Assembly (NCBI GenBank): GCA_040954595.2
Contig: CM082576.2
Coordinates: 13,454,001-13,518,000, forward strand
Reading direction: 5' to 3'
DNA length: 64,000 bases
Origin: Balanoglossus misakiensis
Taxonomy: Eukaryota; Hemichordata
Below the pieces are notes generated by a model. That model searched no databases. It had not been told where the DNA came from and worked only from the letters and a program-made list of their open reading frames with translations. How positions within the stretch are numbered: the stretch's first letter is position 1; the number at the start of each line of letters is the position of its first letter. Made by a program: the position numbers and the translations under genes. Below are positions 1 through 13,703 of this stretch, one piece after another.

Positions 1-3000
1 CCAGCATATACTGGTGAGGTGGGTACATCAACGCGTCGCCGCATAGTACATACATGTATTCTTGCGGGCGATTGAACCGCCCGCATTCACAAGTTTATTC
101 AGAAGTCCTAGTGGCAACAGAGCGTTGCGACGCTGGTGTTCTCTAACAAGTAACGGTAAACTTTCAATCAAAACAGTTCTCAATTGCTATTACAAGGTTC
201 TGGATGAGTTCTGTTGGTGGCTGCATCCCGTAGAACTCGATACCACGCTCAGGTTACATCGGCCAGTGGTAATCACCTATCTCGCATGTAACATGACTGC
301 GTTTGGACACAGGTGTACGGTAAACGAACCCCGTGTGCTATTGATGCGGACGCCATCCTACCTGCCTGTTCACGCTAGTCTGCTTTTCGCCAGAGCTTTC
401 CAGCGTGACAACTCCCCGAACCTTATCTCTCCTATACTCCACTCCTACAAAGGGTTTAACTCGAGCGTCTCTCTAAACAGCTGCCAATAAAACAATAAGT
501 TGCCCAGGACTTGTCCGCGTGAGAAATGGTTCGAGTTGGAAGGAGGGATGGGGATGGGGGGGGGGGGGTTCTTTGCGTGGTAACGGTCTGTTTCCAAGGC
601 AGCGTAAAGTAGCATATGCTACGATATATCGATTTCTCGAAGGAAATACTGTATTCGATAACCGTGTACTCTTACAGTGTAGGTTGGCCGAGCACTTGGA
701 AAGTGGGAAAGAAAGAAGATATATCTCAATGTACATGTACCGCGCCATTTCACCGACTGAATTTAGGCCTATAGTCTGCCGAAAACGCGAAAGTGATACG
801 CATATGCATTTTTTCTCCAAAACATCTTGAACGGAAATCTAATTTCAATTAAATATTTCAATTAAATTAACTTTTAAAGATGAAAGCTTAAAAAGACGAA
901 AGAAATTGTCGAAAAAAATTGAGCTGTTCTATTTCAGGCGGGAATCTCTAGCACAACAATGAAGGAAAAAAAGTAGTCTGTCCTGAAGAAATGGCGCCTC
1001 GCTGGGACGATGCTGGTGTCCATAACGAATAAATTGCGCCCCATTCTGTCAGTCTGGATATTTTCTTTAACGTCTGGCCTGTCGTCAACTCATGATGTAT
1101 GACAGTCATAACATGGAAGATGTAGAGAGTGTCAAACATTTGATACTTTCCCCCGATCAATCCGGGTGCTCCACTTGCCTTCTTGTGTCAACAGTGTCGG
1201 CGATCGAATTCTATTCAGTTCAGCTGTTGGTCGCATGAACGCCTTTAAAACTGTCATGTTTGGACATATTTTGCTCTTCAGACGACCAGTTTAGAATAAC
1301 AGCCAGGCTATCAGTTGGCCGGCTCGGGCCGTAACTAGTGCAAATTGTATCAAATTTATACGCTTTTAATGGTGGACGAGAAGTCAAAATACAAATAACG
1401 CCGAGTTTACTATGAGATCAAATATCGCTCCCTAACTGATGACATAGAACAAATGGCCTGTCATGAAACAGGACACCTTCGGAAGACTACACACACAGTT
1501 TGCAGAGCCTGCCTGTGTACTCGCGCTGAACACTCTCCTTGGTTTGCGAATGAACTATTTTTTTCTGTCCGTGTGTGTGCGCGCGCCGTCGTTGCCATGG
1601 TTTACATGTATACGTGTCGACTTTAACATTTCTGGCTTGTTCTCTCTGGGCGGACGCCGTCGTTCTGGGGGTGATTTCTGACTGACATGTTCGGCATCAC
1701 GAGGATGCGACCGGATTTTATTTTCTGGGGGGATTAACTGGGAGTTGCCTGGATCAGTTTTAATTGGCTGGGTACATATGTGTATCTATGCAGCAATGGT
1801 GTCCGTCCGTTATAAACACTTCGCATTCTGTAGCTCTTAAAAAGTTTATATGTTACATCGCGAATGACTTTTGTAACCGGCACACTTTTTTAACACGTTG
1901 AACAGCATTGTTTATTCCGCCTAGAGTCTCATATTGGTAAAGTAAGACCCTTCCTACTATCAGCACTCCGGCGGGGCGGGAGTTTAATCTGTAGGCCAGA
2001 TTTCTGGTTCAAAAGCGAAAGGGGGTTGGAAAAGGCGGTAAAAGCCTGCTTCATATTGTCCATTAAAAACTAAAGGAATGCTTTCAAATCACTCTGAAGG
2101 ATAGATCCAAATTATCGTTCACGATTTCTCGATATTTATTATTTCAGAAACCGGAAGCGTCGGGCGAACGGATGGGTTCACGATGATTGACGGTTTTTGC
2201 GATTTTCCTGCGATTTGAATGGCGTCCGCATACTGCCCATTGTAGCTGCGATGGACGCCGTCTCCCACACGAAGGATAACCCCGAATAGGTCACACAGAA
2301 GGTCACGTCAGTCAAACATAATCTGAGAACTTTCTTAAGTGCCTGCCTGGTTGTTTTTGTTGGTAAGGCTTATCCCCATACCAACCCGCCAAGTCCCCCC
2401 GCATTTGGTTCACCTGTGTCGATTGAACTTTATTCAGAATTTCACCACATCTATGATCGCGTTAATTTGGACAACGCCAGCTTACTTCGAAGAGGGCGAT
2501 GCAAAGAAGATAACTTCCGGTAGTGTCTTGATTTTTAGAGCATCAAACCGTAAACCAACATTTTTAATGCTGGACAGTACCAGGAATTGGTCGTTTTTGA
2601 GCCTTTTCCGCACAACAATAGCTCATGAATTGCAATGTGCCTTTCTTTCTTTCAGGAAAACTGGGTCGTACGCGAATTTCATTTTTTAGAGTGAAAATGT
2701 CAAATTTGTTACGCGAGAGAGTACTTTCGTCCGTTGTGTTTTCTTGCTCGGTTTTGTGACACATATATGCACCGGTTCGACTCAAAGGAAAAGTGCGGCA
2801 AATGAAGGCACACGCACGACTTGGTGTGTGACAACCGACTGTGTGACTTCTCTCACGTGACCTGTACTGACATCATGTGACGTTCCGTGCTCCCGAGCTT
2901 TGTTCCTGCGTGCAACACATTCAGCTTTCAGCGCAGAAACTCTTCTGTCTGATGTAGTTTAACCGACACAGACAAAGAAACGGCTGAAAAAACAAACACT

Positions 3001-6000
3001 AGATGGACAGCGACGCCGACTGCCAGCCTTGTAATTTTACAAAGGGGAACGAGCGTTCGACCTCGCAGTATGTCAAGACAATCAGGGAGTATCTGCACTA
3101 GATCAAGAGCGACGTTGCGCTAATAATTCAACTTTTGGATCATTTTCAGTTGAAAGTACGACACGCTTGGTCGAATTTTCACAATAACTTGTTGTTAAAC
3201 AGGTAGCGGTGGAAAACAACTTGAAATTTTGATATTAATATTTATGTTGGTCTCCGAGTCAGAGATACTTGGGGACTTTTTTGCGGTGCCTTAAGAGATG
3301 CTGTTGCGCCTACAAGTTGACCACTGAGCAAATGATCGATGAAATCATGCTACTTTTTTCATGATCTTGGAATAGTAAACGGTTGAAAAAACTGCAAGGC
3401 AATGCCTTCCATCTTTTTAAACCATTTTCCCAAATCTTGGTCTTTTTCCTGTACAGTTTTTGATTATATCGTAGATCTTATATGAGGCAGTCGCCTTTTT
3501 GTAAAGTCCCCCGGGCCCGTAAAACGCGTCGAACGCCAGGCATGACAACGGAGGCAGCGGCAACAACCAAACACACGAAACTGCCGCGCAGCATTGTGGA
3601 CCGCGGACCAACACGGCACTAAGAACCAATGTTTGTTAATTTTAACATATGCGGTATTAAACGGCGTTAGTTCCACAATCATGTACTTATTAGGTAAACA
3701 AAGCAGAAATGAACATGCAAGAGCCCGGAGGGGCTAGAAACAATGCAAATTTGACTTCTGCCAACCAAATGAAATTATGGGAAAATTAAAAAAACCGCTG
3801 ACCGTATGCACTGCTTAAACAACGCGCACGTTGCATTAACTGTGTGTATCAGAGACGATGGTGGATTTTTTTTGAGGTGTGTGGCAGATACCGCGTATCT
3901 ATTTCACGAGTGAAAGAAGATACAGAGGTGATCATGCCACACAAGATTCCTGAAAATGAGAGAATGAAACCGTCCATGGACGATGACAGAACGGCGCCTT
4001 TCAACCTCACAGGGGTTTCGCTGCCTTTCTAATGAAGCCGGATTGAAAACGCCGGCTGCGCTTGCGCGGCGAGTACTCTGTCGGTGGAGGCAAGAACTTC
4101 ATGGTCAGATTTTCAAATCGCTCCTTCTTTTTGGATGCCGTGTTAAAAGTAATTGGTCAGCACATACCCCCATCGCGACTGATTTGGTAATGATTTATAA
4201 CTTAACTCAAGGCGAAATTGCTTTCCGCTTTAATCATTTTTTCCCGCATTGGAAGTGGCCCTATATATATTCTGGGCAGGCGCAAACACATCGATCGCTG
4301 CAAGTACTCAACTGTCGGTATCGCCGTGTTGTACAAATCGTACGTAAATCGTTTCCAAGCATTTTATGTACAAACGACTAACCATAAATAGATTATCCAA
4401 ATTAACAACATTCATTTCAGATATGGTGTGGCTAATTGAAAATGTTCAATTTTCGACGGTAATAAAATGTAGTGGAAATGCACGGGACAAACATTAATTT
4501 CACAATGAACGGCATTATTCTTGGCGAACCATGCATTAAAATTTGTCTGAAACAAGTTTAATATGATTACCCACAAACGGGCTAAATATTTAGATAGTAG
4601 GTTTTTTTTCTTGAGTAATCATATTTGATGAGTTTTACATACTAATTTCGTATTGAACGGGCTGTGGTGCTCGCAGTGTACACTACAACCGGAATCGTTT
4701 GTCTGCTCTGACTTGTAATCATCGCAAATAGAAACAAAATTCAATTTCCACGCCACCAACAAATTTGTACACCGAACACGTGTTGGCTCCTTCAGCAAAA
4801 GTCGAAGTGCGTTTTTTTATTCGTAGTTATTGAACGCCATTTTCTGTCAATGTAGTAATAACACAGAGATTCGATTATAGGAAGAAAAGGGTTGACCTGG
4901 GTCGGGAAACGCACACAGCTATTGCAAATTAAAACGAAAGTCGGTTCAGGAAGTATGCACGCGGTAATAACGACAAACCAGTGACGCAAAAAAATGAAAA
5001 GACTAGCCTGTACCCTGGGACCAATACATAACCGGTATATTAAAAAAACCGACCACAGTCTAAACATGAAATTGACTAATTTAAACAAACAGGCTCTTTG
5101 TTGCGTTTATGATAATTATTGAAGCAATATTGTAAGAGCAATCTACAAACATGAAATGGTAACTACGGGCAACTAAACAGCAAATTTCCAGATTACATTT
5201 TCTTCATAACTTTTTTGCGAACCAAATTATTTTGCGAAACTTTGAACGGCACTGCAATGACCAAAGTTGGTGGCCACTGTACTCGGTATTTGATTTGCGG
5301 GCAACATCATATAAACTGATGCACAGCTGTAAAGCCACGTTATGCCTCTTTCATAACAAGGGTTTACAATGTCATAGCACACGCATTAATATCCCAATGG
5401 GTCCAAACTATAACCCATTTATGATTTAAACTAAACTCGCCATGATAAAATATGTTCAAACAATTATTCTGATTGGTGAGAACTTTTTACAAACAGGACC
5501 GGCTTGCTGGCTGATATTATGACTCGCTACGATGATGTCATCAACTCCCCTGAAACACAGTCTGGATGGGCACCTTCATACGTCATATGCCAAAAGTACT
5601 CCTCAACGGTACTTAGCTTAACGTTTTTTGACACATTAAATTTTTCTTTTTCAATTGACGTCATTGTTCCCGGGACTAATTTTCAATGGACTTGTTTAAC
5701 AAACTCTAAATCAATATATTTGTCATGATGTCGATAGATTTAGACTGATAAAACAAACACAAAAAATAAACACGCTAAACGTGAATGGAAAGAGGGTGGA
5801 CATAGGACAGTTGCGAAACCGTAGCAACGTGGACAAGAAGATTCCGCAAGTATCAAGGCCACGACAAATAGTATTTATTGATTGCCAAAAGAAGATTTTA
5901 AAGAGAAAATCGCTGTGATTTGATGTTTCCTGTGTAACACATGATTCCTGTATACAAACGCACAACTGCAGACAGACCTAAGAGATCTGGCCTGCGCGAG

Positions 6001-7345
6001 CCAGCGCGAGACACTGTGTTGCACATACAGCCACGGTCTCTCCTGGAGGGACAGTGGTAGAATGATCAAGAAGTCATGGAAGTTTTTTTTGTCAAAACAG
6101 AACAAAAATTTCGAAAGAAAACCAGAATCACACATTTGAAGGCGAAGTTGCAAAGACAGGTGAAACGTAACAGTCCATGAAGTGGCCAAAACCAACCATG
6201 TTTCTAGATTTTTAGGGAAATCTTCATCTCTGCGCTTTGAATTCTCCCAGTGTCTGCGAGGAACGATTGTATACAACCGCGAAAGGTTCTTCTATAACGT
6301 TGAATACTGAGGCTTTTTTTCCACAAAGAAACGTATTAAATAACGAGAAACATACTGTCATACACTGAGTGACACGTATAAGCTTGCTTTTGAATACCGT
6401 TCATCTCGGCACGCGGAAACTATGCCGCAGTTTCAGACGTCTACTTTAGCGGGGAAAATTGTCCGCAGCAATGGGGTGATTTGGCGAGGGGTCTCCTTTC
6501 AGCAGTTGAAGGGGCTCGTCTATTGACATTTTATATGACTTGAGGCAGTCGGCGATACGCCGTGTATAATGCACTTCTCTGTATACTACTTAACTTCATT
6601 TGTTGCCTAAATGCTCCATTGTCATTAATTGAATTGAGTGGGTCAAAAACACTAAAAGCTTGCTTTTTTTCCGTGGCGTGTTGTTTTTCCTCTGTCGAGC
6701 AAAGCAGCCCAACAATGGTATAATTAAAATCATCCATTGGGGTAGGCCTTAGTAGTTGGCCTCCCTCTCTTCTTTTCTGCTTGGTGGCTGGTATTTGATG
6801 CCTTGTGTTCCAAAGAGATGCAAAGTGGCGGGGCGACAAGGAGAATAGGCGCGCACAAAATGGGATGAATGGAGAGCAATGCAGCGGCCCCGGGAGGTGG
6901 GTACGTGTTAATACAATCGGGCGAAAGTGCATACTTAAACAAGACGTCTTGGCCCTTTTCGACGTTTTAGAGTCAGAAAAATGATCCCTATACTTCTTTT
7001 CCGGAAAACAAACATCCTGCCAAACCCGCTTTCAAGTTCGTCTATTGCCGGGCTGCTCGCCTCTCGCTCGCTGCAACACGATACGTTGACTCTAGAGAGA
7101 AAAAAAATTAACATTTACTTTTGAGAGGTCTTTTCACAGCAATTTTGCGAATCGCATCGACGCTCGCCGTGTGCGCTATCGGACTTATGATGAGTATATT
7201 TGCATGGCGTGTCCGCGTGCGTGCGTGTTTTCGAGACGATAAGCATAATTTAGTTTGTGTAGGGTGGATTCTTAAAGCCTGTCTCTCGCTGTAAAGAATT
7301 ATTACTCACAAAAATAAAGTTTATCGTGTACTGTCTGCTCGTAGC
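1..7345. other. Non-coding, no supported gene
   Basis: Open frames are short and compositionally random. The longest (62-490, plus) starts at TTG and resembles no family I know. Also present are a 13-base G run (556-568), an X-box-like GTTGCCATGG (1591-1600), a perfect CRE palindrome (5656-5663) and an AT-rich stretch near 4380-5230. Confidence 0.6.
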
Positions 7346-7442
7346 AGTGAGTGAGTGAGCGAGTGAGTGAGTGAGTGAGTGAGTGAGTGAGTGAGCGAGT
7401 GAGTAAGTGAGTGAGAGGGCGAGTGAGTTAGTTAGTGAGTGA
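7346..7442. repeat. GAGT/GTGA tetranucleotide microsatellite
   Basis: About 24 units of GAGT with scattered substitutions (GAGC, GTAA, GGGC, TTAG). The minus strand gives an artefactual SLTHSLTH-type open frame. Confidence 0.95.
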
Positions 7443-10400
7443 CTTATTGAAGATCTCGCGCAGGATCCATAAATGTGAATCAATTGCATCTTCATTTAGC
7501 AGGTGGCCACATACAAAACTACCCGCCTAACAAAATAATACAGCAAGTTTTACAAATTGTTTAATAAATATCGAACGCTAGCGACAGTAATTACAGCTAG
7601 ACTTTTAATGTTGACTGGTGCGCTGCGCTGCGTCTCGTATTCATTTTCAGTTTTACACCCATAGCTATACTGGATTGGATGAAACAAAGGGGACTCGCTC
7701 GATAACCGGCTTCATCAGAAGATCCCCGAGCCAAATTGCAAGAAAAGGCAAGGTGGCCATTGTCTCCGCTGTTTTGCATATTGCAATTTTTGAAACATTT
7801 CACGATGCGCGGAATGGCAGCCCGTGGCAAAGGCGCTGTAAATGGCGAACTATTGAAGAATATTATATGTGAAGCGCAGTTGAATGCGGCGCATTGACAA
7901 CGCTATCTCCCCTAGAGGCCAACCATCTTAATATGCTTTAAGTTATTCATAGTGCATGTATTAGCAGTACACGTGTATACAAAAGGACAGACACGGATCC
8001 CCACCTCCGTCCATCATAAACGAAAAATAAATTTCATATCATGTCCCTGTGGTCATGTTAATACCAACACGTGTCTCGCAACTTGTCAACGTCGATATCA
8101 ACCGCCTCGGACATTAGAGCAACTTTGCCAACCGGGCCCAGGCCCTGTCATTTAATTAAGCGCCACCATCTTTCACAGACGCATCGATTCAGAAATAACA
8201 GTGACAGGTTTGCACAAAAAACCACAATCACATCATCGAATTTAAATTGAATAATGCAGAACAGAAACAATAACGTGCATCCACTCTCGCCTTGCACATT
8301 TATGTTCAAAAATCGATTTTCAGAAAAAGAGTCACTATTCATAGCGTGACTCCAAGCTTTAATAATCACACAAGCACCATACTGCAACATACTTTTTTCC
8401 ACCTTGTTTTTTCCCGCGTTTTCTGTCAATATTAAATAAGAAGAGTGCCAATGTAAATTGAATTTTGTGAGATTTTTTTCCTTGTGAATTACGGTCGACG
8501 ACTGCAAAGCTAAAAATAAACCCAAATGAAGAGAGGGAGAGAGAGTGGCCATGATAAGCCACAATGGGTACGCCTCCTTCGCTATTGATTTTCTGAAAGT
8601 TCAATTTACTCTGTTGAAGTTATTTGGATTTTCTTTTCAGTGGAAGTTACGGTTTCAGGCCATCTAGTGGATCGCCCCTTTGTCTCCTGGGTACAGACGG
8701 TCAAAATCTTGTTCTTTAAAAAAAAAGTCTTTTGCCGACCTTTTGATCAGTGGAAGTCGCTACGGGTGACACTGTTAACTTTCGCCTTGGTGATAAGGTT
8801 TTATGTCGACGTCGTGTTCGGAGACACGCGCTTGTTTTGTGAGGGATTTTTGAGATCATATCACATCCGACATTCGAGTTTTGCATTGGCCGTCACTGAA
8901 AGAGAACGTTCAGGTAAAACGAGATAATTCTGGGGACGGACGGCCATTTTATGTTTTTTTTCGTCGTTGGTCCCAGCGATCCAATCTGTAACCATTACGA
9001 CGAAGACTCCCTTATTGACGAATGGCCACAGACAGCAACAGTGACGATGTCGCCCCCCCCCCCGAATTTACAATATTGCCGGCAATGCATCATAAACATA
9101 TTTATTCCAATATCGATTGCAAATAATAGCTCTATCATCAAACTGTCAGCGACAATAAGAATTTATGTTTTCATAAACAGTTTACAAGCATTTTCATGTG
9201 AAAAGGGCACAGAAATGTTTATAGAGGCAGCATTATACTTTATTTCTTTTTCCTTTTTATGATATTAAGCGGCGTAATAGGGCCTCTCCCACGTTTATAG
9301 CTCTCAAGGGACGCTCGAGCTATTGAACTACAGTAAATACTAAACTTTAAAAAAAAAGTCAAACAGACTTGAAAGACGCGATACCTCGAGGCAAGTGCGT
9401 TGATTACACAGAGACACGAGGGCACTCACTCACTTAATGTCGTGACGAAGCCGAACCAAATAAAGGCAGCTAGCATCGCATCTTTGCCATCCTGTCCCCA
9501 GCTCCATCGCCGTCATGCAAGTACATTTCCTAAAAGCGCCTGCAAGTTATTCCTAATGCCATTTCCCCCATTGAAAGCCTCTCGCTTTGTAAGCTTTGAC
9601 GGCACGCAAGAAACCCGATAGCCTGTTAGTTGACAAACGACCAAGTTTTTCTTGCTTTTATTGCAGAATTGAGGATCAGCAGTCGGAAACCAAGAGGGCA
9701 ATTGTTGGGGGGGGGGGGATGGGATTGGCCCTGCCTCTGCCTATACACACGGTTCGTCGTCATTAAGGTGACAGCTCCTATCTATTACAAGCGCAGAAAC
9801 TGAACCAGGTATACACCATTGTACTCTTTACACTTCCTCCACAATCAGGCACTATTTGTAATTTGAAACAGGTTTCTCCACCGCAATACACGCCCGTTGA
9901 TGGATCGGGCGAAAATGTGAAAGAAAATGGACTCTCTTCGATCGGAATTTGTTGAGGGATATTCGAAGCCCTGTCAAACGGTTTGTTTAAGTACTCGCCC
10001 GGAATTCCCTAAAACTGTTCTACGAAGTGCGTGATTGTTAAACTCTTGTCAATCACTGGTTGATATCAAGACACGGAAAACCAAGGTGCTAATACTACAG
10101 AAACAAAACTCGTGTTGACTTTTGACCCAGTAGTCTCGGACTTTCCTCTCGAATAAAAATATTTTGAATTTATGCACTTCTTTATATTGATTGTACTCCA
10201 TTCATTCATCACTCACAAGTGAATGAATTTCAGGCAGTTTTTTCTCTCTCTTCAAAGACTGGGCTACCTGGCTAGTTTTAAGACTGGTCCAGTTAACTCA
10301 CTGTGTGGCCGGTTTCCCGCAGTTTCTCGTTTTGTCGGTCGATAGCAAGACAAGAAAAAGCAACGCTGTGGTTCAAGAACACCAAATACACCAGTAACCA

Positions 10401-13400
10401 GAGATGGCGGTACCGTGTTACAGGCGTAGAAGACAAACTGTTATTGATAGCCCGTCAAGAAATCCGCGCCAACAACAAGGGAGGGCGATAGGTGTATCCT
10501 ATACTTTTCGATTGGTTTTCACATCGGCAGTCATGGTTAATGGTGGAGGGATGGTCTCTTCCCCCCCAAAAAACAGACATTAGTCGGGCACGATAAGTCA
10601 GGCCAAACGACATTTTGGAACTATTTTAGAAAAATGACGAAATCCGTGTTTGTAAATACATATTTAATGGTCACCCACAACACCTCAACAACTCAATTCA
10701 AGGGTCATTGACGCAAATGCTAGCAAAGGTACATAGCCTGGCTTCGCAGAATACCATTTCTGCCAGGAAAAATGAAAATCGTTCACGCCGAAATCATCGT
10801 GTCTGGAGTCTAGTTTTGCTAATATCAGACATGTTATTTCTTTATCATAAACCAATTCAGTTGTAAAGATGGCTGTAAATTTCGTGTTTATTTCTATTCC
10901 CACGTACATGTATATGCTTATTTTATGCTTAAATTAATTCATATTTTAACGGACCGTAAAACAACTCGCTGCCTCTGTTGTTTTGCTGACATAAATCCAA
11001 TCATTATTTGTTTTCTCTTGGCCTGATGCACATTCAAAATGAGTATCGCGTAAACTGACAGGCGAGACGATTTTTATATAGATCAATCTTGCGCTTGCGC
11101 ATACATTTATATCGTTGCCATGGAGATGAAAATTGCCAACTGTAAGCACAAAAAAGTTGTATTGTCTGAAGTCCGGTTTTAAAAGTATTCTCACTTTGGT
11201 TTAAAACGAAAAACGGAAATTATACCGCTCTTACACGACTTAATGGAGTCTAAATTGATAAATACTCGAATGCTGTTGTTTTCATATGCGGGTATCATCT
11301 CGCAAACACGCACTCAGTGCACGATGGGTATGTACAATCGGTCGAGGTAAAGATTTAATAGAACTTCCGATTAATTTAGAATAACAGGGAAACGCTAGTA
11401 TGTCATTTCCGTAATAATTTTTCTGAGTTTTCGAGAAATATCTGCGTATAAGCTCTAGGCATGCTTATGACATGATAGTTCAAGAAATTGAATTAAATAC
11501 TGACTGCGTAGAGATGGATGGTTAGTGTCTACAGTTGAAAAAACTTAGCAAGGAAAAAGTGAAAAAAAACTTAGGTTATCTTCAAATGTCAAATACAGAC
11601 AAGCTTACGAGGAGGTCTAACTTATCCACGTATCCGCATTTTAAAATGCATTTTAGGCCTATGACGAGTTTTCCATGAGTCGAACAAAACTTAAGCGGTG
11701 AAAAGATGGTCGGTGTAATAAACGTTACTATTGAGTCGATAGGGCATAGAAGTGGTTAAGGTGTCAGTATTGTTATATCAAAGTCGTCGGGCCATGTGTA
11801 ACTGTGCACATTAGAGCGGGAAAATAGCAAGATCTCTGAGCAAATGATTCAGTAAAGTATTATTCTGTGCAGGTTGGCGTCGACCTACAAAAAACTGTCG
11901 CCTTGTCGCTAGAACCATTTCTTCAACCCACTTTGCTCAGTCTCATATACATATTGACTCAGGCGCATCCATTACTAGCCGATCGTTAATTTACCCAGCC
12001 TTGGCATTCACAACACAATACGAGAATATGAATATGACAGACTCTCACTTAGCTGTGAGATGTATATTATATAGCAGCTTTCTTTTGCCAACTAGACGCC
12101 ACAGCTAAGAAACTTCCACTCCTGAGAAACCATAGGTTCAATTAAACAGCTATCACTGACTGCAGGAAAGGTGGGGTGATGTTAAAACCTGCTCTCGTGT
12201 TGAGTATTTCTCCAAAGCACCCGCGTGTACAAAAATCAATGAATACCGTTTGGACATCGTGTCAGGCGGGTTGGATAAAACAAATCAGCGAAAGAAATCC
12301 GCCCCAATATGACCACCACTAATCTCACTTCTTTAAAATTGCTTCCATCATTAAAAAACACGGTCCATAATTTCGGTAAAATGTAATTAATAGCTTCCAA
12401 TATATAGCTTTCGTATAGAGTGTGTACAAAATATCACGTTACTTTTGGTGAATCATTAAAATATGAAACAGACAAAAAAATCTGTATAATCTTCTCTGGC
12501 GATAACAAGGACTACCCGTATCGGATGAATGCTATCACGTGCCAACCTATGGTGATATAATTAGCCACCCGTAATGATTTATTGGGTGTACTGTTTCTCT
12601 CGGCTCTTTTCAATGAATTATTCCCGTGGTTAATGAAACGAAATACGGTCATTAGGGAAACCATATTCTTTTGAAAATTACATTATTAGTGCCTATGTAT
12701 TAACACAGCGTGTGTGTGATAGATTGCCACACCGGTTACAATGCAACCCATTTTTCCCACCCACCACGGGGGCAACTTTTGTTTTGTTTTGTTCACACTA
12801 AACACGGGCAAACACACTGGCAATCATAAGAGTACTTAATCCCTCAAATGACCGTGATATAAGTTTTCGCTCTTCATGACAAAAAACAGTGTAAATAGTA
12901 ATTGATGTCTGATCAATTATCGCAGCCGATGTACCTATACCGTGTATAGGTGACATGAACTTTTTGGTGTGGAATGTTCATGATTGAGTTTGTGTAACCA
13001 GGTGTTGATAGCTACAGACAACCAATCATACTGCCAACAGGAACCCCTTCAACGTAGCTTTGTGAATTCTAATTACTATTTTAAAATCTGGATGTGCGAA
13101 AATAGAGTCATTTCTCTGAGAAGATAGATATCTTTTGAATAGATATCCTTTATGTTAGGTTTTAAATTCACAAAAAAATAAACCACATTGGCAAATATCG
13201 ATAAATGATGAAGAAACATTGACAGCAAAATCCGTTTTTCTTTGTTGCACCGGTTTTCTGCTTAATTGCGTAAAATCATTATGGAACAGGAAACTTAACT
13301 CCAAACAAACGATAGATTTACAATTTAGAATTAAATGTTAATTTGCAGCGGTAATTAAATATTCATATCGGATTACAGAACAGTCACGAAAATGACAAAA

Positions 13401-13470
13401 AACAATAAAAGTCATTTCCGCAATGGTGCTATTATGTACAGGAATTAAATCCTGTGATGAGGTCTAATTA
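7443..13470. other. Non-coding, no supported gene
   Basis: C run at 9053-9063, G run at 9707-9718, X-box-like site at 11114. 12501-12720 and 13310-13380 are rich in TAAT-type homeodomain sites. The open stretch 8641-8912 has splice-like borders but no recognisable protein. Confidence 0.6.
11114..11127 (+). promoter_or_regulatory. RFX X-box-like motif
   Basis: GTTGCCATGGAGAT is close to the RFX consensus GTTNCC-AT-GGNAAC; no gene start is evident nearby. Motif match only. Confidence 0.3.
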
Positions 13471-13477
13471 GAGAGAG

Positions 13478-13548
<71 letters not shown>

Positions 13549-13596
13549 AGAGAGAGAGAGAGAGAGAGAGATGAAGATAGAGAGAGGGAGAGAAAG

Positions 13597-13675
<79 letters not shown>

Positions 13676-13703
13676 GACAGGCAGAGACAGACAGACAGAG
13701 AGG
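13471..13703. repeat. Compound microsatellite: GA, poly-G, GA, GATA, CAGA
   Basis: A long GA tract (13471-13571) is interrupted by a run of G, then a short degenerate part, about 14 GATA units (13598-13654) and CAGA units to 13703. Open frames on the minus strand here are repeat artefacts. Confidence 0.97.

Noticed and set aside
62-490. Plus-strand frame of 142 codons at the left edge
   Set aside because: It begins at TTG, has random composition, and no family is recognised.
2750-2790. Possible tRNA B-box-like GGTTCGACTC
   Set aside because: No matching A box, acceptor stem or cloverleaf could be formed around it; other GTTCGA words in the window likewise fail.
8641-8912. Open segment with splice-like borders (TTTTCAG before, GTAAAA after)
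   Set aside because: The translation is Phe/Val/Arg-rich and contains no recognisable motif; simple AG/GT borders occur by chance.
12929-12955. Short palindrome ACCTATAC-CGT-GTATAGGT
   Set aside because: Eight-base arms with no flanking duplication and no second copy; expected by chance in a window this size.
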